Shown piece by piece: positions 24,510 through 34,060 of a DNA stretch of 39,024 nucleotides. Source of the stretch: CBDVBL01 sp965555375 (GTDB lineage Bacteria; Zixibacteria; MSB-5A5; UBA10806). The stretch is taken from the NCBI GenBank assembly GCA_965555375.1, contig CBEWDL010000003.1, forward strand, positions 1-39,024, given 5' to 3'. Within the stretch, counting starts at the first letter, position 1. The number at the start of each line of letters is the position of its first letter. The translations under genes were made by a program, and so were the position numbers. The notes beneath the pieces are model-generated. The model saw nothing but the letters and a program-made list of their open reading frames with translations, was not told the origin of the DNA and made no database searches.

Positions 24510-25763
24510 ATGGCGAGCTTTTCATACATAGTGAAAGACAATAAAGGTAACAAGCACGACGGGACCATAACGGCCAGTTCTCTCGATGAGGCTCTGAACA
24601 AGCTCCGGGAATCCGGGCAAACGGTCATCTCGGTGGTTGACTCCAGGAAAGCGGAGGTTGGCAAAAAAAGTGGCTTGATCGACGAAATCTCTCTATATAT
24701 CCATAAGAAGAAAACAGCCGTGCCGCTTAGAACCCAGGTGTTTTTCACCAGGCAGTTGGCCACGATGATCTCGGCGGGTTTGACCATAGAAAAGTCATTA
24801 AACAACCTATTATACGAAGAAACCCAGAAGAAATTTAAAAAGGTTGTAGCCCAGCTTTTGAATGATGTTAAGAAGGGTTTCGCCTTATCGGAAGCTCTTG
24901 ATAGGCATCCCGGAATCTTTTCGCCACTTTATGTAGCTCTGGTCAGGTCGGGTGAAGTTTCGGGTGCGCTTCATACCGTTCTGGAAGAGCTTGCCGATTA
25001 TCTGGAGTTCATTCAGGACACAAAGCGAAAGATAGTATCCGCTCTGGTCTATCCATCGTTGGTGGTGGCGATGCTTGCGATTGTGACTACAATTCTCATG
25101 GTATATGTTGTCCCACAATTTGAAAGCGTTTATTCAAGATTCGGGGCCAATCTTCCTGTTCCCACCCAGATCCTGATACAGGTGTCGGATGTAATCGGCG
25201 CTAATTTCTTTGCCACCCTTATCGGATTGATGGTGCTGGCGGTTATTATCAAAATCGCAAGTCTAACGTTCACAGGCAGGAAAGTGATTGATAGGGTCAA
25301 GCTGAGCCTTCCGCTTTTTAGACAGATCCTTACTAATTCGCTGATGAGCAAGTTCAGCCGCACTTTTGGAATGCTGCTGACTGCGGGCGTCCCGGTGGTC
25401 GATTCCTTGAACCTCGTTTACCGAGTCATGGATAATGTCCATTATAAAGCTGCTGTCAGACAGGCGACGGGGCTGATCAGGGACGGTTTCTCGATATCGG
25501 CATCATTGAAAAAGACCAATGCCTTTCCCAACACTCTTCTTTCCCTGGCGGCTACGGGAGAGGAGACAGGGGATATGGATAGAATGCTCGGTAAAGCGGC
25601 AACGTTCTATGACAAGCAGCTCGAGGCGGTGATAATGAGGATGACATCCCTTATAGAGCCGATCCTCATCGTGCTTATTGGCATCGTAATTGGCACAATC
25701 ATCATAGTCATCTATTTGCCGTTCTTTAAGATGGGATTTGCATTCAGAAGGGGTCTGACTTAG
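24510..25763 (+). CDS. pilC: Type IV pilus inner-membrane platform protein PilC
   Basis: A 417-residue GspF/PilC protein with two related cytoplasmic helical domains and three main transmembrane segments (about 182-202, 222-250 and 378-403). The start SFSYIVKDNKGNKHDGTITA is typical. Each domain carries the T4SS/GspF pattern: FFTRQLATMISAGLTIEKSL (78-97) and FSRTFGMLLTAGVPVVDSLN (about 289-308), each followed by a GxxFxxxL segment. PilC anchors the PilB and PilT hexamers and turns ATP hydrolysis into pilin movement. The ATG follows GAGGAAGG. It is the last gene of the operon; a strong terminator lies 21 bases after the stop. Confidence 0.93.
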   Translation: MASFSYIVKDNKGNKHDGTITASSLDEALNKLRESGQTVISVVDSRKAEVGKKSGLIDEISLYIHKKKTAVPLRTQVFFTRQLATMISAGLTIEKSLNNLLYEETQKKFKKVVAQLLNDVKKGFALSEALDRHPGIFSPLYVALVRSGEVSGALHTVLEELADYLEFIQDTKRKIVSALVYPSLVVAMLAIVTTILMVYVVPQFESVYSRFGANLPVPTQILIQVSDVIGANFFATLIGLMVLAVIIKIASLTFTGRKVIDRVKLSLPLFRQILTNSLMSKFSRTFGMLLTAGVPVVDSLNLVYRVMDNVHYKAAVRQATGLIRDGFSISASLKKTNAFPNTLLSLAATGEETGDMDRMLGKAATFYDKQLEAVIMRMTSLIEPILIVLIGIVIGTIIIVIYLPFFKMGFAFRRGLT

Positions 25764-25783
25764 GGAGATATCATTTTTTATGG

Positions 25784-25819
25784 CCACCGTTTCAGACCAT
25801 AGGAACGGTGGTTTTTTTT
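25784..25819 (+). terminator. Rho-independent terminator of the pilus operon
   Basis: CCACCGTT (25784-25791) pairs with AACGGTGG (25804-25811) around a twelve-base loop and is followed by eight T (25812-25819). It closes the 16-kb pilus transcription unit. Confidence 0.88.
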
Positions 25820-25832
25820 AGAGGGAATTAGG

Positions 25833-26567
25833 ATGCGGTTAGATCATGAGCGAGCTCCGGGTCTTTTGGAGGACAAAAAATACGGGGTGATGAAACGGAT
25901 ATTCGTCAGGGAGGGACTTTCGGGATATTTAAGGCTGGTATCTTCCATCGCCTCGCTGCAAGCCTGTGGTGACTGGCGAAATCTCGTGGCGATACTGGAT
26001 CTGGCTATCGCTGATAGCGATGATCTAAAAATCGCCTATGAGCTTCTGTTGCAGGGTTATCTCTTTTGCGGATACCCTAAGGCCGTAGAGTCCTTTTTCT
26101 GCCTGGAGCGAGCCTTGAAAGGGAAATGCGGCCTCGATTTGAGTGGCATTTCCCCCCGGATCCTGGAATCATCGTCGGTTCTGCTGGAACGCGGAGTCTC
26201 CACCGGAAGGGAAGTGCACGGAGATAAATTCGAGAGAATCAACAACAAAATTACTGCACTCTGTCCCGATTTGGGCTATTTAATGATAGTTGAGGGTTAC
26301 GGGCATGTCCTATCCCGGAGAGGATTGGACATCAAGCCCCGCGAACTGGCGGTTGTTTCATCGCTGACGGCATCCGGGGCCCAACGCCAGCTCAACTCTC
26401 ATATCAGAGGGTGCAGAAACGTTGGATGCGAGGATTCTGAGATCTACGAGACAATATTTACCTGTTTATTGTGGATCTCCCCGGAACGGGTTCTTGAATC
26501 GCTCGAACTCTGGTCCGAGATCACCGACGAAGAGCTTTCCGAATCCATCGACGATTATATATATTAG
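25833..26567 (+). CDS. Carboxymuconolactone-decarboxylase-like (AhpD/PcaC fold) protein
   Basis: A 244-residue cytoplasmic protein. The C-terminal half (about 145-225) fits the CMD fold: KPRELAVVSSLTASGAQRQLNSHIRGCRNVGCEDSEIYETI matches the PcaC helix pair, with the conserved His in the NSH segment. The positions where AhpD has its redox CxxC are Ala and Gln, so a thiol peroxidase role is unlikely. The N-terminal half has a weaker similar unit (YELLLQGYLFCGYPKAVESF), suggesting an internal duplication. The ATG has GAGGG seven bases upstream. It starts right after the pilus terminator and 15 bases before tamB, so it likely shares the tamBA transcript. Function in this context is unknown. Confidence 0.65.
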   Translation: MRLDHERAPGLLEDKKYGVMKRIFVREGLSGYLRLVSSIASLQACGDWRNLVAILDLAIADSDDLKIAYELLLQGYLFCGYPKAVESFFCLERALKGKCGLDLSGISPRILESSSVLLERGVSTGREVHGDKFERINNKITALCPDLGYLMIVEGYGHVLSRRGLDIKPRELAVVSSLTASGAQRQLNSHIRGCRNVGCEDSEIYETIFTCLLWISPERVLESLELWSEITDEELSESIDDYIY

Positions 26568-26582
26568 GGCGTATAAACTCTT

Positions 26583-29500
26583 ATGAGGACAGTCCTGAAA
26601 ATACCCCTCTATGTTGTTGCCGCTGTATTTCTATTTATTTTAGCCGCCGCATACCTGTATTATTTCACAACCCTTCCGGAAAAAGAGCTCAATGACTGGA
26701 TAGACTTTACAGCTTCCCGCAAGAGCGGATTGAATGTTAGCTTTGAACGGATAAACCGTGATCTATGGAACCATCTGGCCCTGGAAGGGATAAGGATTTC
26801 CCCGGTTGTAGGCGGCAGTGGCCCGTATCTTAGAATTGCTCGCCTTGAACTTAAATATAGTCTGCTGAGATTGCTTAGGGGACACTATGCCTTCGATAGC
26901 CTGGCCATAGATTCGGTCCTGGTATCCTTTCCGGAGAAATTCGGGAAGCGAGAATCCAGCGAGGATTCTATGAGTTCTTTCTCCCTGCCGCTTTCGGCCT
27001 CCATAGATAGGATCCAGATCAATGATATTCAGGCGGTGTTGTCCGGCGGTGATATCATCTTTGTCGACTCGCTGATCCTGTCGGCCTTCAGCGAAGGAAA
27101 TAACCCGGAATTGGAACTGCAGAGCCTTGCCGCCCGCTGGCCTAACAGGGAATTTGAGATCAAGTCGATGACCGGCAAGCTTTATTCGACCAAGAACGGA
27201 TTCGATCTAAGCAATATTGGCGTGGTCACGAGCAGATCGAACCTATCTTTTACCGGCCACGTTGGCTCCTCTTTTAAAAGTGACATAGACCTCATATTTG
27301 ATTTCGCGCCCTTTGATCTCGACGATATCAGAAAGCTCACGGGCGTTAAGATAAAGGGCAAGCTGAATTCGAGTGGTACGATCCGGGGTGCGATAGATGA
27401 TTTCGGCGGCGAGGCGATGGTGAATGGAACCTTTATGGATAGGCCTTTTGATGATGTAGCCCTGTCATATAGTTTCAATAACAAGAGGTTGATGTTTTCA
27501 TCTATTGACGGGGAGATATTCCGTGCTGGTTTTGAAGGAATGGGGGAAATCGATTTTGCCTCAAAGCCGGAGAAATATGCCTATACCGGCAGAGTCGAAC
27601 ATCTGAATCTTCAAGAGATCGCCCCTGATATCAGGACCGATTTTACGGGCAATATTGATGTGACCGGCCAGGGTTTCAGCGAGGCTCAGTTCATGATGCA
27701 GATAGGCTGTGACCTTGATTCTGTTAGAATAGAGGACTACTTTTTTCGTGAGGCTACCGGTGATGTAGAATTTGATCTTCGGAAAATAGATTTTCTTCCA
27801 GGCTTCGAGGCGAGATACAAAAATACGATTCTAAGGGTTGCCGGCAGCATGGAGTACCAGGGAGATATCGATATTTTCGGCAATGCTGAATTTGATGATC
27901 TCACCGATTTTACAGATCAGACCTTCTTGAAAAAGCTAGGAGGCAGAGGCGTGGCCGGCTTCCATCTGACCGGTCCCACCCAGGATTTCACGGTCGATGC
28001 CTTTTTTGACTCGGATTCTTGCTGGACCTACGGGCTTGCTCCCGGAAGGATTCATATAAATGCGGATTTGAAATCTTTTATCAGCCACCGTGTGGGGACG
28101 GTTTCGGGTCAGTGGACCGGTGGAGAGTTGTATTCGGTTCCGACTGATTCCGGCCATTTTAAAACCAGTGTCTCCAGTGAAAGAGTATTTCTGGATACGG
28201 TTTTTATGGCGGGACTGGATGGTGGATTATGGTTCAAAGGCAGTTTTGACGGCACGGGGATTCCTCCGGTTTTCGAAGTCGATACCCTTCAGGGAGAGAT
28301 CTTTGGAAACAGCTTCTCGTCGATCGCCCCGCTCAGAATGAGTATTTATGAAAGGGAAACTCAATTTGATGATTTCAGGCTGGGATACGAGACCGGCATA
28401 ATCGAACTGACAGGAATGGTGACGAATGATCTGAAATTGGGGCTTGATGTTCGCGCCGAGGGGTTTCAGATTCAGCCGATACTATCCCAGGTCTATCCTG
28501 AAAAGAAAATTAGAGGAATCTGGAACGGATATGCACGGCTGGAAGGCGATTTCGATGATCCGGTCATGGAATTCGATGTCGAGATCGACAGCCTCTCTGT
28601 AGATAAGGTATACATGGGGAAACTTGAAGCAATAGCCAGCTATTCCGATGGTTATCTCTTGACGGAATCGGCCAGGTTGGCCTCAGAGTATGGCAACTAT
28701 GATTTCTCCGGGCGACTGCCCATGAATTTCTCATTCGAGGAGGTGGAGAGCAGATTCCCGGACGAGCCCTTAGATTTCCGTGTAAGTACATCGGGAACCA
28801 GGCTCTTGCTGGCCGAGTCGTTCATATCGAATATCGAGCGTTTTGATACGGATTTCCTCTTTGAGATCACTTTATCGGGATCGTATGGCAATCCCCGGAT
28901 AGCCGGTCATGGTAGGCTGATAAACGGCACTCTGGACGTACTGGATCTTAGAAGCCCTCTAACAGATCTTAGAGCCTACCTTCGAATGGAAAATGAAACC
29001 GTATATATCGATAGCGTCTTTGCCACCGTGGCTGAAATGGGAAAGGACTGGGGCAAACTTCTTGGAGAGCTTCTATCTCAAAAAAATGGAGCAAGAGAAA
29101 GACCGTTGATAACAGCCTCGGGCACTTTAAAATTGCAGGGCCTTGGTGATTTTCTTTACGCTATAGATATTAAAGGGGAAAATGTCTATTTCATTGCAGA
29201 TGCCTATGATGTCAGCGGGCTGGCGGATTTCGACCTGAACGTGGGGGGAGAAACTCCTCCAACGGTCCGGGGGGACCTGTTTTTGGGCAGGCTTGATATT
29301 CGCGATGAGTTCGAAAGCTTTATCGGCCTCGATTATGATCCGGCGTTTTCGACGGTGGAAGATTCCACGATCTGGGATCTCGACCTGAACATTGTGGCGC
29401 CGAACAATATCTGGATTAAAAACAGCGTGATCGACGCCGAATTCAAGGCTGATATCCGCGTTCAAAGAAGGCTTGGCATATTGAGATTTCTGGGGACCCT

Positions 29501-30098
29501 GGAAGCGATTAGAGGGTCTTATAATCTGCTGGGACAGAAATTCCGCTTTGTCTCCGGCAAGCTGACCTATAAGGATCTCGCGTCAGTCGATCCCGATATC
29601 GATTTTGTTGTCAGCACACGTATTAGAACGTCCGGGGGAGAAGCCGAGGGACCTCAAACAGTGGAATTACATATTACAGGCACGCTCTTGGAGCCGACTA
29701 TAAGTTCGTCCGGGTTGTCGAAGGAGGAGCTACTGAGGACGTTGCTTGCCGGGAGTTGGGCGGGTGGAACGCTATCCGAAGGAGGATCTGCTCAGGATAT
29801 CGTTGGCAGCGTATCTACTATCGCGTCATCCATGGGCCTGGACCCATTGACGGCTCAGGGTATTTTTGAAGAATTTGATATCGGGCAATTCGAGGAGGAA
29901 ACGCGTATATCGGTGGCGAAATATGTCTCTCGAAATTTATATGTTCGATATTCCAGAGGACTGACGAAGGACGAGCAAGGCAGTGTCGGCGTGGAATATT
30001 ATTTTAATGATAACGTTTCGTTCAGGGCCATTCAAGGTTTGCAGGGTTCCAAGGATGAGGGCATTTCGTTCGATCTTAATTTCAGTCACGAATTTTAG
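26583..30098 (+). CDS. tamB: TamB-like translocation/assembly module protein (AsmA-like, DUF490)
   Basis: A 1171-residue protein anchored in the inner membrane by residues 7-29, with a long repetitive beta-rich body across the periplasm and a conserved C-terminal DUF490 domain (about 830-1171). Recognisable parts include SGSYGNPRIAGHGRLINGTLDVLD, DLNIVAPNNIWIKNSVIDAE, the GSYNLLGQKFRFVSGKLTY block (about 977-995) and the ending RNLYVRYSRGLTKDEQGSVG...FDLNFSHEF with a terminal Phe. TamB forms a hydrophobic groove implicated in lipid and outer-membrane-protein transport between membranes. It is 15 bases after the CMD gene and overlaps tamA by 44 bases. Length is close to E. coli TamB (1259). 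Confidence 0.88.
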   Translation: MRTVLKIPLYVVAAVFLFILAAAYLYYFTTLPEKELNDWIDFTASRKSGLNVSFERINRDLWNHLALEGIRISPVVGGSGPYLRIARLELKYSLLRLLRGHYAFDSLAIDSVLVSFPEKFGKRESSEDSMSSFSLPLSASIDRIQINDIQAVLSGGDIIFVDSLILSAFSEGNNPELELQSLAARWPNREFEIKSMTGKLYSTKNGFDLSNIGVVTSRSNLSFTGHVGSSFKSDIDLIFDFAPFDLDDIRKLTGVKIKGKLNSSGTIRGAIDDFGGEAMVNGTFMDRPFDDVALSYSFNNKRLMFSSIDGEIFRAGFEGMGEIDFASKPEKYAYTGRVEHLNLQEIAPDIRTDFTGNIDVTGQGFSEAQFMMQIGCDLDSVRIEDYFFREATGDVEFDLRKIDFLPGFEARYKNTILRVAGSMEYQGDIDIFGNAEFDDLTDFTDQTFLKKLGGRGVAGFHLTGPTQDFTVDAFFDSDSCWTYGLAPGRIHINADLKSFISHRVGTVSGQWTGGELYSVPTDSGHFKTSVSSERVFLDTVFMAGLDGGLWFKGSFDGTGIPPVFEVDTLQGEIFGNSFSSIAPLRMSIYERETQFDDFRLGYETGIIELTGMVTNDLKLGLDVRAEGFQIQPILSQVYPEKKIRGIWNGYARLEGDFDDPVMEFDVEIDSLSVDKVYMGKLEAIASYSDGYLLTESARLASEYGNYDFSGRLPMNFSFEEVESRFPDEPLDFRVSTSGTRLLLAESFISNIERFDTDFLFEITLSGSYGNPRIAGHGRLINGTLDVLDLRSPLTDLRAYLRMENETVYIDSVFATVAEMGKDWGKLLGELLSQKNGARERPLITASGTLKLQGLGDFLYAIDIKGENVYFIADAYDVSGLADFDLNVGGETPPTVRGDLFLGRLDIRDEFESFIGLDYDPAFSTVEDSTIWDLDLNIVAPNNIWIKNSVIDAEFKADIRVQRRLGILRFLGTLEAIRGSYNLLGQKFRFVSGKLTYKDLASVDPDIDFVVSTRIRTSGGEAEGPQTVELHITGTLLEPTISSSGLSKEELLRTLLAGSWAGGTLSEGGSAQDIVGSVSTIASSMGLDPLTAQGIFEEFDIGQFEEETRISVAKYVSRNLYVRYSRGLTKDEQGSVGVEYYFNDNVSFRAIQGLQGSKDEGISFDLNFSHEF

Positions 30099-32034
30099 TC
30101 TTTTTTTCCTCCTGATACTGTCTTTAACGGCAGCCGCACAGGATGAAATATCTTCACCAAAAATCAGTAAAATCCGGCGGCAGGTGGTTAGAAAGGTCGA
30201 ACTGCAGGGAGTGAAATCTTTCCCCCGTTCAGAGATTGAAGGACTTCTGTTTACCAAACCGAATCACTGGTATAATTTCTTAAAGAAGCGTCGGCTGTCA
30301 AAATCAAACGTCATATACGATGAAAGAACCATCGAACGTTTCTACAAAAGGCGTGGTTTTCTTTTTGCCTCGGCCAGCAATTCCGTTACGATCGATGAAA
30401 ACGATAAAGCTATCGTCACATTTGAAGTTGAGGAGGGCAAAAGAACCTATCTCTCCGGTGTTGGTATCGAGGGTGGTATTGAGAACATAAACGCCGAATT
30501 CAACAAGACCCTCTGGCAATTCAAAACGGGCTCCCCCGTTAATGCTGGTCAGGTACTTTCCGGGAGTTTCATTTTAAGAGATATTTATCAAGACAACGGT
30601 TATCCTTATGCAAAAGTCAACAGCCTGTATGGTTTCAACGTCGACAGCACCGAGGCTTTCATTCAATATGCCGTCGCAGAATCAGTTTATACCGTTAACG
30701 GTGAAACCGCGATTGAGGAAAAAGGAATTACAAATCATAATGTCATGTTGAGGGAATTGGCGATCAAAACCGGCGAAGAGTACAGGCGCGAGGACATCAT
30801 AGAATCGGAGCGAAGACTTTATTCCACCGGGCTATTCAGGTATTTAGCTATAAGGCGGGATGATTCTACCTTTTCGATGGACGGAAACTCTCCGGCCAGG
30901 GTCGGTTTTTCTCTGAATTTTGAGGAGAGGAAACCATTTTTCATCAATGGGGGCTTCGGCATAGGCCGCGAGGAGAATTTCGAGATGGTACTCAGAGGCT
31001 CGGCGCGATTGGGAAACGGGAATCTTATGGGCACCGGTCGCAGATTGTATGTAGGTTTTGAACCGCGTTTCCAGATCCTTGATCCGCAGGGCGCGCTGCC
31101 GAAATTTGGCTGGTCGGATTTCAGGAAAAAGCTCAGGTTTAAACCTATCAGAACTTCCTTTGAACTGAATTATGTAGAACCATGGTTTTTGAGCCGCCGG
31201 ATACCTATGTCGGTAAGGCTGATTTATGAACCTTATACGTTCAATCCGACGCTTGAGAAGAGGTATGACCGGGCGGGGGCGGAGGTGCGCTTTGCTTATG
31301 AACTGGATCGTTTCACCACAGCCCGGTTAACCGGGGCTACGGAGTATGTAAACTTCAGGGATATTCCGGAGGATCAGCAGGAGGTCTACAGGGCGGAGGG
31401 TGATAATCAGATCAGAAGAAAAATCCAGATCTATGGTGAGAGGGATACCAGGGATAACCTTTTCATTCCCCAGCACGGTTCTTATTCCTTTATCGGCATC
31501 GAATACGTGGGTGGTATCCTGGGCGGGGATTTCGGCTATCGCAAGGCCCAGTTTTCGTGGAGCCGTTATCAGGTGCTTTCCGGGCAAAATCTTCTGGCCT
31601 CACGGATATGGGTCGGCTGGCTCGATGATATGGGAAAGGACGACAGATCGAGTGTCGAGGACAGATTCCTTATCGGCGGCGGAACCACCATAAGAGGCTA
31701 TGCGGAAAACAGCCTGGGGCCTATTTTCACCGAGGCTGACGACCCGGGCGAAAAGCTTGGAAGACCTAAAGGCGGTCGATATCTTATCCTGGGCAATATG
31801 GAAATTCGCCGTCCTCTATTCTGGAGGTTCGGCGGCACGGTTTTTGTCGATGCCGGCAACACGTATTTCGATCTTGGTGACATGACCTTGCTGTCAGTGG
31901 CTTTTACATCCGGCCTTGGAGTACAATTCTTTACCCCCATCGGTCCGATCAGATTTGATTATGGTGTACGTATGAAAAAGGATTTCGACCTGGGAGCAGG
32001 CAACTACCATCTTTCGATATTATATGCTTTCTAA
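30055..32034 (+). CDS. tamA: Omp85-family outer-membrane assembly protein, TamA/BamA-like
   Basis: A 659-residue Omp85 protein. The ATG at 30055 with AGGG eight bases upstream gives a clean signal peptide (MRAFRSILISV, hydrophobic core, cut near TAAA/Q). An earlier in-frame ATG at 29983 would put about 24 extra residues ahead of it. About three POTRA domains follow (VRKVELQGVKSFPRSEIEGL; YLSGVGIEGGIENINAEF; VYTVNGETAIEEKGITNHN), as in TamA. The C-terminal half is the 16-strand barrel with RFLIGGGTTIRGYAEN, the L6 RGF/Y motif, and an outer-membrane-protein terminus ending in Phe (HLSILYAF). The preceding tamB and the three POTRAs favour TamA over BamA. Order tamB-tamA is the reverse of E. coli. 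Confidence 0.85.
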   Translation: MRAFRSILISVTNFSLFFLLILSLTAAAQDEISSPKISKIRRQVVRKVELQGVKSFPRSEIEGLLFTKPNHWYNFLKKRRLSKSNVIYDERTIERFYKRRGFLFASASNSVTIDENDKAIVTFEVEEGKRTYLSGVGIEGGIENINAEFNKTLWQFKTGSPVNAGQVLSGSFILRDIYQDNGYPYAKVNSLYGFNVDSTEAFIQYAVAESVYTVNGETAIEEKGITNHNVMLRELAIKTGEEYRREDIIESERRLYSTGLFRYLAIRRDDSTFSMDGNSPARVGFSLNFEERKPFFINGGFGIGREENFEMVLRGSARLGNGNLMGTGRRLYVGFEPRFQILDPQGALPKFGWSDFRKKLRFKPIRTSFELNYVEPWFLSRRIPMSVRLIYEPYTFNPTLEKRYDRAGAEVRFAYELDRFTTARLTGATEYVNFRDIPEDQQEVYRAEGDNQIRRKIQIYGERDTRDNLFIPQHGSYSFIGIEYVGGILGGDFGYRKAQFSWSRYQVLSGQNLLASRIWVGWLDDMGKDDRSSVEDRFLIGGGTTIRGYAENSLGPIFTEADDPGEKLGRPKGGRYLILGNMEIRRPLFWRFGGTVFVDAGNTYFDLGDMTLLSVAFTSGLGVQFFTPIGPIRFDYGVRMKKDFDLGAGNYHLSILYAF

Positions 32035-32767
32035 AAAACCGAAAATCGGTATTACCCTCTCGGAGGCGGAAGGCAGCGATGTTAATCGCTGGCCTTTACG
32101 GAGGGGGTTCGATTATATTAAGCGGCAATATTATCAGGCCATCCTGAAATCAGGCGGCATTCCGATCCTGTTGGCCAATATCGAGCGACGTTATGCAGTC
32201 AAATCTCTTCTGGAATCGATAGATGGGCTTTTGATTACCGGGGGGCCGGATCTGCACCCCAGACACTTCAATCAAAAGCCCCACAGAAAGCTGTCCAGCA
32301 CGACCAGGGCGCGCGATCGATTCGAGCTGGAAGCCATAAGAATAGCGTTGAGGATAAATCTGCCGATTCTCGGTATTTGCCGGGGTCATCAGGCCTTGAA
32401 CGTCGCATTCGGCGGAACCCTTTATCAGGACCTCTCATGTATCCCCGCGAAAAAGGTCGCCCACGCCGATCCGCATCAGACGGGAAAGGTTTTTCATAGA
32501 GTGAAGATCGAAGAGGGAAGCAGATTGCATGATATTATTGGCCGGACGGCTATCCAGACCAATTCCAGCCATCATCAGGCAATAGACAAACTCGGTGACG
32601 GGTTGCGGGCGAGCGCCTTTGCGCCTGACGGTGTAATCGAGGCGATAGAGCATCCGGGCTTCGACCTCGTTTTGAGTGTCCAATGGCACCCGGAGAGCAT
32701 TTATGGGAGGACGCACTGCAAGAGGCTTTTCAACGCTTTCGTAACAGAAGCTGCCAGAAGAAGTTAA
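32024..32767 (+). CDS. Gamma-glutamyl-gamma-aminobutyrate hydrolase-like class I amidotransferase (peptidase C26)
   Basis: A 247-residue protein of the PuuD/C26 family. ITGGPDLHP (71-79) is the oxyanion strand, LGICRGHQ (116-123) holds the nucleophile C119, and VQWHPES (219-225) holds H222 and E224. The NSSHHQAID motif (180-188) is family-typical. Relatives hydrolyse gamma-glutamyl amides such as gamma-glutamyl-GABA. It overlaps tamA by 11 bases, so it belongs to that transcript, but no metabolic link to TamAB is apparent and no putrescine-pathway gene is nearby. The substrate is therefore open. Confidence 0.82.
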   Translation: MLSKKPKIGITLSEAEGSDVNRWPLRRGFDYIKRQYYQAILKSGGIPILLANIERRYAVKSLLESIDGLLITGGPDLHPRHFNQKPHRKLSSTTRARDRFELEAIRIALRINLPILGICRGHQALNVAFGGTLYQDLSCIPAKKVAHADPHQTGKVFHRVKIEEGSRLHDIIGRTAIQTNSSHHQAIDKLGDGLRASAFAPDGVIEAIEHPGFDLVLSVQWHPESIYGRTHCKRLFNAFVTEAARRS

Positions 32768-32783
32768 CGCCTCTCGGTTGATA

Positions 32784-32812
32784 TTGACATACTCTCTTGC
32801 CATACCTATATT
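32784..32812 (+). promoter_or_regulatory. Strong sigma-70 promoter for cysteine desulfurase
   Basis: TTGACA (32784-32789), exactly 17 bases, then TATATT (32807-32812): six of six and five of six matches with ideal spacing. Transcription would start near 32819, just before the AAGGAG ribosome site and the ATG at 32840. Confidence 0.75.
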
Positions 32813-32839
32813 GTCCGTAGCGTAAAAAGGAGATTTCAG

Positions 32840-34009
32840 ATGAGAACTGTCTACCTTGATCACAACGCCACGACCCCGGTTCATCCTGAGGTCTTCGAGG
32901 CGACGAAGCCATATTTCATAGAGAGGTTCGGGAATGCCAGCTCCATTCATCAGAGTGGCCGTGAGGCCAAGGCGGGTCTGGAGGAGGCCAGGCAGACCAT
33001 AGCCGATCTTCTCGGATGTAAGCCTTCGGAACTCTATTTCACCTCCGGCGGTACTGAATCGGACAATTTCGCAATTAAAGGCGTGGCGTTCGCCAATCGA
33101 GCAAAGGGAAAGCACATAATTACCTCCTCTATCGAGCATCATGCGGTGGAGATATCATGCAGGTTCCTGGAGAAGGAGGGATTCAGCGTAACCTATCTGC
33201 CGGTTGATTCCGAGGGATTCGTCGATCCCGATGAACTTAAAAAGGCTATCCGGCCGGATACGATACTGGTTACAATTATGTATGCCAATAATGAAACCGG
33301 CGTGATCCAGGATCTGGAGGCATTGGTATCGATTGCGAGAGATGCGGGCGTATATTTTCATACCGATGCGGTTCAGGCGACGGGGAAAATTCCGTACAAT
33401 ATAAACGACCTGGGTTGCGATCTGCTCTCGATCTCCGCCCATAAGTTATACGGCCCTAAAGGAGCAGGCTTGATATATATTAAATCGGGGACAAAGATTC
33501 AGCCCTGGAATGAAGGCGGCGGGCACGAGCGAGGACGCCGTGCCGGAACAGAAAATGTTGCCGGAGCAATCGGCCTGGCCAAGGCCTTAGAGATTGCCGC
33601 CCGGGATATGGATTCTGAAACGAAAAAAATGACCTCCATGACTACCCGATTTTACAAATTAGTGATGGAGAGAATCCCCGATATCAGGTTCAACGGTAGC
33701 TTCCAGAAACGTGTCCCCAATACGCTGAATATCTCCTTTCGGGCGGTCGAGGGCGAGGCCATGATACTCAGCCTCGATCTTAAAGGCATAATGGTATCCT
33801 CCGGTTCAGCATGCACGTCCGGCACGACGGAGCCGTCGCATGTTCTGAAGGCCATGGGGGTTCCACCGGAGATGGGCCAGGGTTCGATTCGTTTTTCGTT
33901 CGGGAGAAGTAATAAAGAGAACGACGTAGAATATGTCGTCGATATTCTCGCCGGTGAGGTTGAACGTCTTAGAGATATTTCTCCTCTGTATGCTCAATCT
34001 AAAAGCTAA
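32840..34009 (+). CDS. nifS: Cysteine desulfurase, NifS/IscS type
   Basis: A 389-residue class V PLP aminotransferase that removes sulfur from cysteine as an enzyme persulfide. Motifs: YLDHNATTPVHPEV at the N-terminus, the TSGGTESDNFAIKG segment (68-81), SSIEHHAVE with the PLP-stacking His (96-104), SISAHKLYGPKGAG with Schiff-base K202, and the mobile loop SSGSACTSG with catalytic C325. No IscR, IscU or other Fe-S scaffold gene is adjacent. The next gene is mnmA, so it may chiefly feed tRNA 2-thiouridine synthesis, possibly alongside Fe-S assembly. Strong promoter and AAGGAG ribosome site upstream. Confidence 0.92.
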   Translation: MRTVYLDHNATTPVHPEVFEATKPYFIERFGNASSIHQSGREAKAGLEEARQTIADLLGCKPSELYFTSGGTESDNFAIKGVAFANRAKGKHIITSSIEHHAVEISCRFLEKEGFSVTYLPVDSEGFVDPDELKKAIRPDTILVTIMYANNETGVIQDLEALVSIARDAGVYFHTDAVQATGKIPYNINDLGCDLLSISAHKLYGPKGAGLIYIKSGTKIQPWNEGGGHERGRRAGTENVAGAIGLAKALEIAARDMDSETKKMTSMTTRFYKLVMERIPDIRFNGSFQKRVPNTLNISFRAVEGEAMILSLDLKGIMVSSGSACTSGTTEPSHVLKAMGVPPEMGQGSIRFSFGRSNKENDVEYVVDILAGEVERLRDISPLYAQSKS

Positions 34010-34032
34010 AATAGATGAGATACCTTAGAGGA

Positions 34033-34056
34033 GCCCCGGCGCTCCGGGGCCTTTTT
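34033..34056 (+). terminator. Terminator-like hairpin directly before the mnmA start
   Basis: GCCCCGG (34033-34039) pairs with CCGGGGC (34044-34050) around a CGCT loop, followed by C and five T (34052-34056). The mnmA ATG is at 34061, four bases after the T-run. It could terminate most desulfurase transcripts, or attenuate mnmA. The only ribosome-like site, AGAGGA at 34027-34032, lies on the other side of the hairpin. Confidence 0.7.
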
Positions 34057-34060
34057 AGTA

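Noticed and set aside
23573..24805. A 410-codon open frame on the minus strand across the end of pilB and start of pilC
   Set aside because: It is antisense to two certain genes, shows no recognisable domain, has no ribosome site, and spans an operon spacer. It is a by-product of pilB/pilC codon use.
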